From: Crambe crambe
Lineage: Eukaryota > Porifera > Demospongiae > Poecilosclerida > Crambeidae
Assembly: GCA_963924555.1 (NCBI GenBank)
Contig: OZ004595.1
Coordinates: forward strand, 620,001-684,000
Length of the DNA stretch: 64,000 nt
Direction of reading: 5' to 3'
Shown here piece after piece: positions 1 to 12,075 of the stretch. The notes under the pieces are model-generated. The model was not told the DNA's origin. It searched no databases and worked only from the letters and a program-made list of their open reading frames with translations. Both the position numbers and the translations under genes were made by a program. Each line of letters starts with the position of its first letter. Position 1 is the first letter of the stretch.

Positions 1-1220
1 GAGAAACAAGTCTGTCTTGGGTGCCCAAAGCATCGCCAATATCATCCCTCGTCTTCCTCCGAGTACCAACCATCTCGGCATCTCCGAGGACACTTCAGTA
101 GCATTGCTCTGCTGCCTTATGGAACTCTTTTCAAATTGTCCAGAAAATGCCAAGTAGGTCATGTGATTGTCATGTGATTTGTCATGTGAGTGTGGTGGCT
201 ATGTAGGTTATTTCATGAGAAAGAAGGTGTTCTCCTGCTGACAAGACTGGACAGCACACAGTTAAGGTCACCTTTGCAGCACATAAGGTAAACAATGTCA
301 TATACACACTCTTTAGGGAGATTGGTTGCCCAAAAGAATGGTGGTGCTTACTAGGACCACTGAAACCTGGAGATTGCAGTGATCTTGCAACGAACACCAA
401 ACCAAAATTTACATAGCTTCCTTTTAAGTAACCCCAACTCCAAAGCCACAGTTAAGTCCTTCACTATGTTTTTTGCTGGTCTGGATTTCTTGCACTGCAA
501 CACTAATCCATGCAGTTGTGTAATCCATAGAATGTCCCCCCACCAACCAGTACTGTATCATATTCCATGAACGAAATGGCATGTTTGATAGAAAGAGAAA
601 TGTGACTATGAAGGATTACTCAGTGTTTTGCAATGGATTTTATTATTTCCTGTATGTACTAGGTTTATTCTCTGCTGTGGGACTACAAGGACTACAGGTC
701 AGTGCTGAGGAAGTTGGGATGGGAAATCAGCCACTTCAACCATGCGGCCAAGGACAGCAAAGTGGCCCAGTTTGAGTTTGACATTCAGGGGAGCATTTCG
801 CGAGACTACCAGGGCTCCCGTAGGAAGAAGCGAGACAGCAAACGTTCCAGTAAAAGGTCGGGAAAGAAGAATGGAGGGCCAGGCAGTGGAATAGGCTTTA
901 TTGCTGGGGGCTTACCCCTAGGGGAGATGGCAGATGTACCAATGCAGGTATGCATGTATGTGTAACATCAGAGCTAGAAATAACTGGTCATTCCGTGGAA
1001 ATGGCCAACCAACAGGATTATGACCAATCAAATTGATCTTACTGTATGTATGGTATTCTATTCTCTATTTCTTCAGAATCCGTCGTCTGCCATGAGTGTT
1101 GGTACTGGTACCATTAGCCCTTCCTTGACTAGCCCTTCTTCAATGAACCCTTCCTCAGTGAACCCCTCCATGCTCTTAGAAGACCCCAACTATCAAACCA
1201 TCCCCAGCCCCTCATCAGGC

Positions 1221-1240
1221 CACCATCATCATCAACAACC

Positions 1241-1278
<38 letters not shown>
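1221..1278 (+). repeat. CAT/CAA coding microsatellite (His-Gln tract) in delta-catenin copy A
   Basis: A run of CAT then CAA codons inside the 1077-1442 exon encodes a His-then-Gln tract. The matching tract in copy B is shorter, and both keep the reading frame. Confidence 0.85.
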
Positions 1279-1871
1279 CCCCTGCCTTGATTGAACCCAG
1301 TTACCAAAGTGTTCCTGCTGCTTCCTCTCAACACAACCAATCCCCTCCCATGATAGAACCCAATTATGCCAGCGTCCCCACCACTTCTCCTGACCCCACC
1401 CCCTCCACCACAAACCCCCCAGCACCAACTATAATATACCAGGTATTTATAATAGTATACCAGGCATGTATAATAGTAAACTATAATATACCAGGTATGT
1501 GTAATAGTATAGGTATGTATGTTAGTATACCAGGCACTTGGGACCCAGCCTTTTGCCCTTTGTAGAGAAGTTGTCCTCTTTAGAGGTCGTAAAGGTACGA
1601 GAGTTTGTCCTCTTTCAGAGTGGGAGACTGGGACAGTGTGTGGTGCTTCAAAATCTCACCCTGTTCAGTTGGATTTTATTTTCTTACTTCCTGCAGTCTA
1701 TTAATGACCCTGACATGAAGTCAGGGGTGCAAGCGAGTGCCACTACAGTGGAGACATCTGCCATAGCCTCCACTACCAGTGGACCAGTGTCAGTCACTTC
1801 TCTGGAGGAGGAGGTGGAGCCTGACCCCAATGCCACTTACGCTTGTGTAAATATAATTATGTGCAGTGACT

Positions 1872-1976
1872 CCTGATCAGAGAGGTGTCCTGATTAGAGG
1901 GGTGTCCTGATCAGAGAGGTGTCCTGATTAGAGGGGTGTCCTAATTAGAGGGATGTCCTAATTAGAGGGGGTTTCC
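1872..1976 (+). repeat. 17-bp minisatellite in delta-catenin intron, copy A
   Basis: About six copies of a 17-base unit like GTGTCCTGATTAGAGGG, alternating with a TGATCAGAGA variant, fill the last intron. The same array in copy B (11939-12075) has about eight units, so it is a variable-number repeat. Confidence 0.85.
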
Positions 1977-2131
1977 TCAATTTAGGGGAGAATAATTTAC
2001 TGTGTTGTGATATTTAGGTGGATATTGAGAAGAAGAGAGCCTCTCGTCGGAAGAAGAAAGAACAAGAGAAACAAGAACAGCAGCAGCAGCAGAGCCAGGA
2101 ACAAGGAGAGGCCATTGATTCCTGGGTCTAG

Positions 2132-2744
2132 TCTCTTTCATCTCACACTCCCTCTCATTCAAACTGGTCCATGCTACCATAAGTATATGCAATGTCAAGT
2201 CCAACTTGTTAATATATCACTATTTTAGTATTGAGAGATGTCAATTTTACTTATCGATAATCATACTGGAAATGTAGGACAGTTAAATGAAAGGAAAAAG
2301 TAGACGCTGAAGATAACATCCTGGGGGGGGGGGGGGGGGGGGGGACACACAGTACCAACCTCAGACACAACGTGAAATATGGGAGAGAGGACTTGGCAAG
2401 GGAAATAAACCAATAATTGAGTTCCTGGCTGTATGAAAGTAGCACCCTGTACTGTAGCATTTACAGGTGTTATTAAAAGTATCATGTCAATATTCGATTA
2501 GTTTCAATGTTAACATCACTACTTCCCCACTACAGACTTTATAGTCTTGTATATAGTGGTCCCATTGCTTCAAGTTCAATCATTTCAAGGAATCTACTCA
2601 TATAAAAAGGGGGAAATTGTGTCGGTTTAATAATATTATCATTCACGTGATACTCTGATCAAACGATTGAGGATTGAGCCCTTATTAAATTTCTTTTCAG
2701 ATCAGAGCCGGCCTAGCCAAGTAACTTAAACTCACGTAGCTACA
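2132..2744 (+). other. intergenic: delta-catenin A to RCD1
   Basis: About 610 bases between the catenin stop and the first RCD start codon. It holds a poly-G run (2323-2344) and no convincing exon. The homologous spacer downstream of copy B (12242-12839) is very similar, so the whole interval was duplicated. It probably contains the RCD promoter, but I see no TATA box. Confidence 0.6.
2323..2344 (+). repeat. poly-G tract
   Basis: 22 consecutive G. The equivalent site in the downstream duplicate is only a short G-rich run (about 12434-12447). Confidence 0.95.
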
Positions 2745-5700
2745 ATGGATGAATCTAAACAGGTGAGCTATAATGCATGCTCATCAGTAGGTCTAGAAAT
2801 CCAGATGAAGAACTTGTTCACTGATGCCATTAAGTACCAGGCTATGGCGCCTAAAATATTGGGGAGGACAGCTGCATTGGTCGGCTAATTCGCCTCAAAA
2901 CAGCAGCTGTTTGTTTGTTATGTACAGCCTGTCCTGCTATTTATCAGTTGGCCAATTAGTAGAGATAGCAGTTAGCTAGGTCTGCAAGTTTTTTTAGACT
3001 TGACTGGTAGATGTGTTACTGCTAGTTTATAGTTTGACTATCTAGATGTTTCCTCCCAATACAGGAACTCGAGAGACAGCTTCAGAGTGAATTGGATGTA
3101 AGTTGTCATGAAAGTAGCTGCTGTGATGTTGTGTTGGTCCAGTGCCCTCTGGTCAGTCACTGCAAAGCACCTTAGGCCCATAGAAACAGTCTGTCAAAGA
3201 TGAGGGGTGCTCGTTTGCAGGGATGGGTTGTTTATTGGAATGCTGGACTACTGAACCTTAAAGCAGTTACCTCCAGCATGTGGGCCCCAATGTTTCGTAC
3301 AGATTGTCAACACGCCTCAGCTTGTGTGCCTACTAGACCCCTGTCCATTTTTATAGGCCAAATGCTGACTCGGCATAATTCCTAGTGCCCCTCTGCCGAG
3401 GGAAGTGGGTGGAGTCTTGTGACTCACAGACCCCAGGACAATATTGAGCACACTTTTTAATGAACATTCCCCACGTTTGGAGTGTACAACTCGAACACCT
3501 TGCATGCTAGACCCCTGCTCAATTTTTTACAAGCCGTTACCAACCCATTCAAGTGTGCCGAGGGAAATGGGCGGAGTCTAGTGACTCATGGACCCCATGA
3601 CCTTATAGAGCATGATGTGCTCTACAGGTTCTCCAAGTTTGGAGGCCGTAGCTCGCATGCTGTGGGTGTGGTGATTTTTTTTTGTGGTGCATGATGGCTG
3701 TCTTTGTGTGTTGGTTGTATGGTTGTCTCACCTTCTCTCTCTCACTCCTCACAGAAGAAGGCAAAGTATCAGTGGAGTATAGAGTACTGGGAACATGTGA
3801 GTGATGAGTGTAGCAGTGGTGTGATGAGGGCGTGGCATGTGGCCCAGTCCATACCTGGTGTGTATTCCATGTGTGCAGGGATTGTCTGCTGCTCAGAAGG
3901 AGCTCAGTCAGCCTTCCCTGAGTAAAGGAAGGAGGTTTGATCTTGAGAAGGAGGTGAGGAATTGTGAGAGATGGATCCAGATATTTAAAAAGTCTCTCCT
4001 TACTAAAGAAGAAGAAATAAAAAAAGTGCAAGATGCCCTGGGGCAACTTACTTGTAAGTATAAAGATTTAGCACTAATTAGATGATGTAATGATACATTA
4101 TACAAGTTAAGTAATAGCCCAGAGCTATAAAATAGTGTGCACTCAGCTGGGAGGTGTAATTAGTAATTAATAGTAACATGTAAGAATTAATTAGTGACTA
4201 ATTAAAAGTAGGTGAAATTAATAAATGTTTGAGTGGCCATAACTTTTGAAGGGAAAGTGAAATAAGAACCATTCTGCTCAGAAAATTCTACTCTTTCTTT
4301 GTGTCACTACTAGCATTACCTAAGAGAGTGTTAGGGAGGTGGTAATCCATTTTGGCATGTATTTTATGACCTTATTATCATTTTATCAGCAGAATGTGAC
4401 TGTTGTGATGTCTTGTAACACTTATTATAACTGTTATGTAAATAATGTTCTTTTTCCCTCTTCAGCTGCTTCCCAGAAGCCTGACTCTTCTTCCCAGAAA
4501 GAAACACAGAGTGAGTATTGTCCACAATAAGTGGTCCCATTGACAGCAATGTACACATACAATGATGTGCTTTAATTGAGGTTCTTGGCCAATTAAATAA
4601 AATATTACCATTACACCAGCATTACCCAGAGCTATATAAAATAGTGCTAATTTTACTCTTTCTTTGTGTCACTACTAAAGTATCAGGGAAGACCGGGTGA
4701 TATCCATTTTGACATGTGATATGACTAATGGAATTGAATGTGACATTGTTAGAGTACTAAAGTATCATTATTATTTCTCCTCTATAATAGATACCTCCTC
4801 TAGTCCTGTCTCTACTCAAAATGAACTTCTGACTGGATTTGGTGAGTTATACTGGAATGTGGCATCTCAAGTACAATAACATCCATACAATTTCCTTTTC
4901 AATCTTTATGACTCAGTTTCCAATGAGATGCTGCAACATGAGAATGCTTGTTCTAAGGTTATTGCAGAGAAAATCTGTGTGGATATCGACATAATAAGGA
5001 TGGTTTACTCTGGCCTTCCTCGATCAGGGAAGACGTGCAGTCGACGTCGTTTGATGGGAGAGATCTTGAATATCTTGATGGCCATGGAGAAGGAACAGCC
5101 AAGCACAGGAGTGGTGGAGGAGGGAGGCCATGTTGTCATCAGGAATGTCCATTCTGATGTGGGAACAATTGTGTCTCGGAGATGGTCGGTAGTTAAGGAT
5201 GTGTTAGAGGAAGCTGGTATATATAGCCGGTTATTCTATGAAACTGTCAAGAGTGGCACAACATTGGCAGTTGGCAGAGATACAGCTTCGCAGTCTTCTG
5301 TATCTGATGTTGATACAAGAAAGCAGAGGGTAGAGGACATGGAAGAGATTCTCTCTCTTTTCCGAGAAGCCATGCGTAATGAAGAGTGGGGCAAAGTAAA
5401 GTACCTATTGGACGACACAATCCTTTTGATAAATACTGACACTGGTGGTCATGCAGAATTTTTGGAAATGCATGCTGCCCTCGTCATGGGTCCTTCCCTT
5501 TACCTTCTCTTCAGCCGACTGACCGACCAACTGGATAGCCTTTTTAAAGTGTATTATACCAATGAAGAAGGTGTGTCTACTGACCCAGAAGATTCTACAT
5601 TGACCATGGAAGAAGTTTTATTTCAATCTCTCTCCAGCATCGAATGCTTTAGTGAGCGTTCACTGGATAGTCGTGATGGACCCCCAGTAAAGCGTCGTGA

Positions 5701-7770
5701 GTTCTCGGGTCACTTCAAATCAAAAGCTGTCTTTGTGGGAACACATCGAGACAAGGTGAATGACGAAGAGTTCAAGGAGAAAGATGGACTCCTTCAGAAG
5801 AGAATCAAAAATACAAGTTTTTATAAGAACGAGATTATCGAGTTTGTCTCAGAGGACCAGCTGATGTTGGCAGTCAATAATTATGATGGTGGCCAAGAAG
5901 AGATAGAGGAGATCAGAAAAGTCCTGGAGAGAATAATCAAAAGGAGCTTCAGTAAAATAACCATTCCAGCTGCCTGGTTAATGTTGAGTCTCCATGTACG
6001 GAAATTGAATTTGCGTGTGATGAGTTTAGTGGAATGTGAAGAGCTGGGAGGGAAGCTCGGAATCAGTCCCAGTGAGCTGCAAGAAGCATTGTGGTTCCTG
6101 CACCATTGTGTGGGCCTCATTTTGTATTATCCCGAGTTAGACTCATTGAAAGATACAGTCATCTGTGATGTGCAAGTCCTGTTTGATAGCGTAACAAACC
6201 TTGTCAAGAAGACGTTCACTTTTGAGAAAGTTGGGAAGAGAGTGGCAGAAAAATTCAAAGAGAAAGCACAGTTCTCACTTAAAGATTTGAAGAGTGCTAC
6301 ATCAAGTTGTGCTGATGCCCTCATTCCACTGGAGAAATTGGTGGAGCTTCTTGAATACCTCAACATATTGGCACGCTTCACTCCCACATCTCCTACAGGA
6401 GCTAGTTCCACTCAAGAGGAGGTGTACTTCATGCCCAGTATCCTCAAGAGTGCCAGAGCCAGTGAATTGACAGTCGAGACCTCCAATGAAGACCCAGCCC
6501 CCTTACTGCTACGCTATGATTGTGGCTATGTGCCTCTGGGCACATTTTCATACATGATTGCCAACATTGTTTCTCAGCACTCAAAGGACTGGAAACTGGT
6601 TGAAAGAACTATTCGAAAAAATAAAGTTGAGTTCCACGTGTGGAAAAACTATGACAAAATCACACTCATCTCATGTCCCTTGTACCTTGAAGTTGCAATT
6701 ACACGACGACAACAGCATAGGAAACCAGTAGCTCAGACTAAAATGCTCTGCAGTCGTGTTCGTGGGGTAGTTCAGTCCACCCTGAAGACAGTCACCTCAC
6801 GTTTGAACTACAAATTCATGATGAAATATAAGTTCGCCTTCAAGTGCCCCATCCACTCTAGTACAGATCATCTCTGTGTGCTGGCAGAAGAATCTGCACC
6901 CTGTATGGAGTGTCTACAAGACCCTCAACAGATAGAACCAGTGGACTTGAAGCCTAAACATACCATTTGGTTTGAAGAGGTAAGGAACCACTGAGTTAAT
7001 ACTTATGTCATTGGATTTGACTCAATTCATTTTTTCTTAATAGGAATGTGGTGTGCAACCTTTTAATGTCAGTGGTAAGTAATTATTTCCCTCTATAATG
7101 TAAGAACATTACTACCAGTGGCTGGGAATAACCCTTTACACCATCAAAAGCTAGGAATGTAGTTTGATCCCTACCACTAATAGACTGCTTCAAAAATTGT
7201 GTTTGTTGGATCACTTTGATGTTGATAAATGAATAACAGCAATATAATTACATCAAGTGATTAACTCTTTCTCTTGTTGTGTAGCACCACCCGACCATTT
7301 TGAAACCTCAAGATTACTTAAAGCTTTGAGCAACGATGAGTTGATAGAGTTGGGGACAGCTCTTGGATTATCCTTCAGCAATTTGAAAAGAATGACGATG
7401 CTTCTTGGTGATATGATTCAGGCATGGTTAAATGGTGACGACGACATTACTACAAGAAGTGGTCCTCCCAGCTGGACTAGTCTGGCCACAGCTCTTGAAA
7501 GAACTGGTCACACAGCTATTGCCTCCAAAGTCAGGAAAGGTGAGCACAGTCAAAATCAATGAGATTACAAACACTTAATTAGTTGATCTGTTTCCTATTT
7601 TATAGAAAAGCTCAGTCAAGTCCTCACTACTCCTTCACCTCCAAGACCTACACCAGCAGGTGAGCAGTTCAACAGAGTGTGTATTATCATACTGGTACAT
7701 GGTACTGTTAATGAATGCAGGTCCTTCTGTCAACCCTTTACCTGATGAGGTGGACAAAGAGCTCACCTGA
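2745..7770 (+). CDS. RCD1: coiled-coil / Roc-like GTPase (class A) / COR / Death protein
   Basis: Spliced gene of 11 exons: 2745-2762, 3065-3097, 3755-3796, 3879-4053, 4466-4510, 4791-4841, 4917-6979, 7044-7074, 7285-7539, 7606-7659, 7721-7770. Phases join without a break into 938 residues. Residues 1-104 are a charged coiled coil (MDESKQ, then ELERQLQSELD and following). A P-loop GLPRSGKT lies at about 154-161, a G3-like DTGGH near 296-300 and a G4-like THRD near 396-399, replacing NKxD as in other Roc-type GTPases. A helical, winged-helix-rich COR-like region follows, then a Cys/His segment ending HTIWF. The 7285-7539 exon (about 820-905) is an alpha-type Death domain ending near SWTSLATALERTG. 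The tail is short because five bases present in RCD2 (AGTAT after GTGGAC) are missing, which brings a TGA forward. Likely a cytosolic signalling protein that oligomerises through its coiled coil. The function is inferred. Confidence 0.85.
3098..3754 (+). other. RCD intron 2, strongly conserved between copies, with internal duplication
   Basis: This roughly 650-base intron is almost the same in RCD1, 2, 4, 5 and 6 and shortened in RCD3. It contains two related blocks with the core GCCGAGGGAARTGGGYGG followed by GACTCA, near 3394-3436 and 3557-3600. Small open frames across it are shared only because the DNA is shared. They have no splice logic and I do not treat them as genes. Confidence 0.6.
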
Positions 7771-9041
7771 TAACGGCTGTGAAGTCTCACCAAACTTCTT
7801 CCACTCCTCAAAGACATGATCGTAAATGCCAAGTTTCGTAAATATTTAATTTGTCATAACTTCATGATTACAATATTGCACATGCACCATTTGTTACCAC
7901 TGCTTGTCTTATATTGAAATGTACATATAATTATTGTGTGTAAAGAAGGTAAAGAGGTCATCAGCTGCTTGACTGTGTCGCAAAAAATTGATGTAAGTAT
8001 GTGATGAGTCATAAATAGAATGGAAGAGTGTGTGAAGTTTATAGCACAGGAAAAGAAAATCATGATAACAATAGGATCAAAATTAACATGTAAAAATATG
8101 AGCAATTTAAAATTCGAAGGTTAAATTCACAAAGTATGTATTATGGACTTGGTGGACCAGACTCATCAGAGAAGGATGGTGGAAAGTTGGGTTGTTGAAC
8201 AGAGGGGGAGTGGTGTGATTGAGGGTAGACAAAGGGGGGCAGGATGGGATTGAGACAAGCAGAATACCCACTGTCTGATTCATAACTAGCCAATGAGAAC
8301 AACTTGGATTCAATCTCGCTCAGATCAACAGCAGAGCGGAGAAACTGGTCACTCAACGAACTCAGAGAGAACAGCCTTAATAATTATTGCAGACAGACCT
8401 GGGAGGTACAAGTCTTTATTCACGATGCTGCTTATGGGTGTGGGTTTTGATGCAACACACAGAGGTGCCAATGATGACAGGGATATCAACGAGGAGGAGG
8501 AGGGGAAGCAGAGGGACGTCTGTTGTCCTGATATTCCAAGGTGCGGCTGGATGATGAAGAGAATCAATACCTAAAGGAATCGAAAGCAAAGAGACTGTTT
8601 AAAATGTAAGTGGAAGAAGGATGCTTACTCTACTCCCCTGAAATTCAGCACCTCAAGTATCTTGATTAAAGGGTAATGTACAAGTAATCGAGGAAGACTA
8701 CTTAATACAGAACAGTGTTTGTAAGGGAAAGAGCAGCCTCACTTGAGGGGGTGAAATCAATTGCCGAGGGAAACATAACTGATATGTATGTTGCTCTGAC
8801 TGCACCAGATCTGGAGAACAATACTGGATGACAAGGTGATCTTTCTTCTAAGACTCTAATAGATTCATTGTTCTCATTTTAAGTGGAATTTTTTGTGACC
8901 ACTTTTTAATCTAGGCATTATGCTGATTTCCATTAGAACTAAAGTCTCCATGTAGTGGTGATCTTTTACCATACATAGACCCAAGTGGTTTTAGTGGTGA
9001 TGACCCCTTACCATACATCACCTTTACCTGTCCCTCCCCAG
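7771..9041 (-). pseudogene. inter-gene block with degraded minus-strand exon fragments
   Basis: Between RCD1 and delta-catenin copy B. On the minus strand, 8141-8356 reads as a Ser/Pro-rich stretch with SYESDSGYSACL, and 8349-8567 reads as a Ser-rich stretch. Related DNA recurs at about 31020-31720 and 44840-45330, with indels that change the frame. I cannot name the parent gene. The last ~100 bases before 9042 also belong to the repeated spacer (a motif like TGATGACCCCTTACC recurs near 22400 and 47707). Confidence 0.45.
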
Positions 9042-9791
9042 GCACTCTTCGAAACATGTCTTCTGCGGGAGAGTCTGCTCGTTCATTCATGCGCAGCACC
9101 AATGGCATGGTCGACACCCTCCTCTGGCTCCTCAAGGCTGGTGTTCAGCAAAAGTCAGCGGCTGATGAAAAGGTAAGAGGGCAGAGTGGGAGAGAGGGGG
9201 GGAGGGGGGTGGTCATTTTCCAAGCACTGAATGATAAGAAATTTCACTTCTGCTTATTCAATAATTTTTTAGACCGTTGAGAATACTGTCTGTATCCTAC
9301 GAAACCTGTCATACTGGTTGGAACGAGGTGGACCCGCAGGAAGGAGGAGAGGACATTTTGGATCGGGAGTGGGAACAGGAGCAGCGGAGGGAAGTGGAGG
9401 ACCTGAACCGTTCCTTCTCCAAACCTTCCTCTGGTTGTCTGTCCTTCTGTGTGCGTCCCAAGACTCGTGATGATGCTCCTCGTGTGGCTCTCACTGCTGT
9501 CAACAGACCAGTCTTCAATGTGGACTTTGTCTATCCTGGTATGTACGCACCTCGTTATTCAACCCCTTACTTACTTATGTAATGGAATTGATGGATCATT
9601 CCCTCTTTGCTGCAGATGCCTCAGTGATGCCGAAGCGTCGGAAGCCAGTGTATGGGAAGTGTTTACTGTGGCAGCCTGAGGTGGTGTTTGTGTACCTGGC
9701 AGTGGTGGAGCAGTATCCCGACTCTGTGGAAACCATAGAGGCTGCGGCAGGAGCTATACAGAACTTGACAGCATGTAATTGGAAGGTACTG

Positions 9792-9794
<3 letters not shown>

Positions 9795-9859
<65 letters not shown>

Positions 9860-9860
9860 T
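9795..9860 (+). repeat. (CT)n microsatellite
   Basis: About 30 CT units in the intron directly after the exon ending at 9785, extending the pyrimidine tract upstream of the next acceptor. Confidence 0.95.
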
Positions 9861-11938
9861 CCTGAGGAAGTATCTTGAAGTTTTTCTTTCTTTCCAGTGG
9901 TCAGTTTATATTCGTAACATCGTTCGCACATCAAATGGCCTCCACCTAATAGCTGAACTTCTCAACAATGGGCATGATTCAGTGGTTCGAGCAGCTGCCA
10001 CAGCCCTGCGCAATGTGGCCATAGACCAGAGAAACAAGTCTATCTTGGGTGCCCAAAGCATCGCCAATATCATCCCTCGTCTTCCTCTGAGTACCAACCA
10101 TCTCGGCATCTCCGAGGACACTTCCGTAGCATTGCTCTGCTGCCTTATGGAACTCTTTTCAAATTGTCCAGAAAATGCCAAGTAGGTCATATGATTGTCA
10201 TGTGATTTGTCATGTGAGTGTGGTGGCTATGTAGGTTATTTCATGAGAAGGAAGGTGTTCTCCTGCTGACAAGACTGGCTCGCTCCAGACAGCACACGGT
10301 TAAGGTCACCTTTGCAGCACATAAGGTAAACAATGTCATATACACACTCTTTAAGGGTGGTTGCCCAAAAGAATGGACCACTGAAACCTGGAGATTGCAG
10401 TGATCTTGCAAACCAAAATTTACATAGCTTCCTTTTAAGTAACCCCAACTCCAAAGCCACCTTTGCTATGTTTTTTGCTGGTCTGGATTTCTTGCACTGC
10501 AACACTAATCCATGCAGTTGTGTAATCCATAGAATGTCCCCCCACCAACCAGTGCTGTATCATATTCCATGAACGAAATGGCATGTTTGATAGGAAGAGA
10601 AATGTGACTATGAAGGATTACTCAGTGTTTTGCAATGGATTTTATTATTTCCTGTATGTACTAGGTTTGTTCTCTGCTGTGGGACTACAAGGACTACAGG
10701 TCAGTGCTGAGGAAGTTGGGATGGGAAATCAGCCACTTCAACCATGCGGCCAAGGACAGCAAAGTGGCCCAGTTTGAGTTTGACATTCAGGGGAGCATTT
10801 CACGAGACTACCAGGGCTCCCGTAGGAAGAAGCGAGACAGCAAACGTTCCAGTAAAAGGTCGGGGGAGAAGAAAGATAAAGATGGAGGGCCAGGCAGTGG
10901 AATAGGTTTTATTGCTGGGGGCTTACCCCTAGGGGAGATGGCAGATGTACCAATGCAGGTATGCATGTACGTGTAACATCAGAGCTAGAAATAACTGGAC
11001 CAGTGACCGACCAACAGGATACTGTCAGACCAAATCTTTATAATGACCTGTATTTATATAATTACGTATGTTTACATGTATGTATGGTATTCTATTCTCT
11101 ATTTCTTCAGAATCCGTCGTCTGCCATGAGTGTTGGTACTGGTACCATTAGCCCTTCCTTGACTAGCCCTTCTTCAGTGAACCCTTCCTCAGTGAACCCC
11201 TCCATTCTCTTAGAAGACCCCAACTATCAAACCATCCCCAGCCCCTCATCAGGCCACCATCATCATCATCAACAACAACAACAACAACAACAACAATCCC
11301 CTGCCTTGATTGAACCCAGTTACCAAAGTGTTCCTGCTGCTTCCTCTCAACACAACCAATCCCCTCCCATGATAGAACCCAATTATGCCAGCGTCCCCAC
11401 CACTTCCCCTGACCCCACCCCCTCCACCACAAACCCCCCAGCACCAACTATAATATACCAGGTATTTATAATAGTATACCAGGCATGTATAATAGTAAAC
11501 TATAATATACCAGGTATTTATAATAGTATACCAGGCATGTATAATAGTAAACTATAATATACCAGGTATGTGTAATAGTATAGGTATCTATGTTAGTATA
11601 CCAGGCACTTGGGACCCAGCCTTTTGCCCTTTGTAGAGAAGTTGTCCTCTTTAGAGGTCGTAAAGGTACGAGAGTTTGTCCTCTTTCAGAGTGGGAGACT
11701 GGGACAGTGTGTGGTGCTTCAAAATCTCACCCTGTTCAGTTGGATTTTATTTTCTTACTTCCTGCAGTCTATTAATGACCCTGACATGAAGTCAGGGGTG
11801 CAAGCGAGTGCCACTACAGTGGAGACATCTGCCATAGCCTCCACTACCAGTGGACCAGTGTCAGTCACTTCTCTGGAGGAGGAGGTGGAGCCTGACCCCA
11901 ATGCCACTTACGCTTGTGTAAGTATATGTGCAGTGACT

Positions 11939-12075
11939 CCTGATCAGAGAGGTGTCCTAATTAGAGGGGTGTCCTGATCAGAGAGGTGTCCTGATTAGAG
12001 GGGTGTCCTAATTAGAGGGGTGTCCTGATTAGAGGGGTGTCCTGATTAGAGGGGTGTCCTGATTAGAGGGGGTTT
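11939..12075 (+). repeat. 17-bp minisatellite in delta-catenin intron, copy B
   Basis: Same unit as at 1872-1976 but with about two more repeats, showing repeat-number change after the duplication. Confidence 0.85.

Larger units (their letters stand above)
1..2131 (+). pseudogene. delta-catenin (p120/ARVCF family), 3' end, copy A, with frameshift
   Basis: Armadillo-repeat protein of the p120/delta-catenin family, which binds cadherin tails at cell junctions. The window opens inside an exon. Exons seen: 1-153, 207-297, 663-947, 1077-1442, 1697-1846, 2018-2131. The first three encode the last armadillo repeats, including SLLWDYKDYRSVL, which resembles the LWQYRDLRSI stretch of vertebrate p120. 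Then come a Lys/Arg-rich stretch, a His/Gln-rich low-complexity exon, an acidic exon and a basic/Gln-rich tail ending DSWV, the PDZ-binding end typical of this family. Compared with copy B, exon 207-297 lacks 10 bases near position 269, so exon 663-947 is read out of frame and soon meets a stop. Family assignment is firm. Whether the frameshift is real or an assembly error cannot be told here. Confidence 0.85.

Noticed and set aside
1129-1428. Minus-strand open frame with a long Val run opposite the catenin Gln exon
   Set aside because: It is the antisense shadow of the CAA repeat and Pro/Ser-rich coding exon.
3200-3925. Small plus-strand open frames repeated in every RCD copy within introns 2 and 3
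   Set aside because: They span well-defined splice sites, lack family similarity, and are shared only because the intron DNA is shared. Several copies break them with indels.
2745-7770. NACHT-type NLR interpretation of the RCD genes
   Set aside because: The P-loop is followed by DxGG and THRD motifs and a COR-like region, which fit Roc-COR. No Walker B of the NACHT type is visible.
9582-9878. Open frame running into the CT repeat
   Set aside because: The exon ends at a good donor at 9785. The rest is translated microsatellite.
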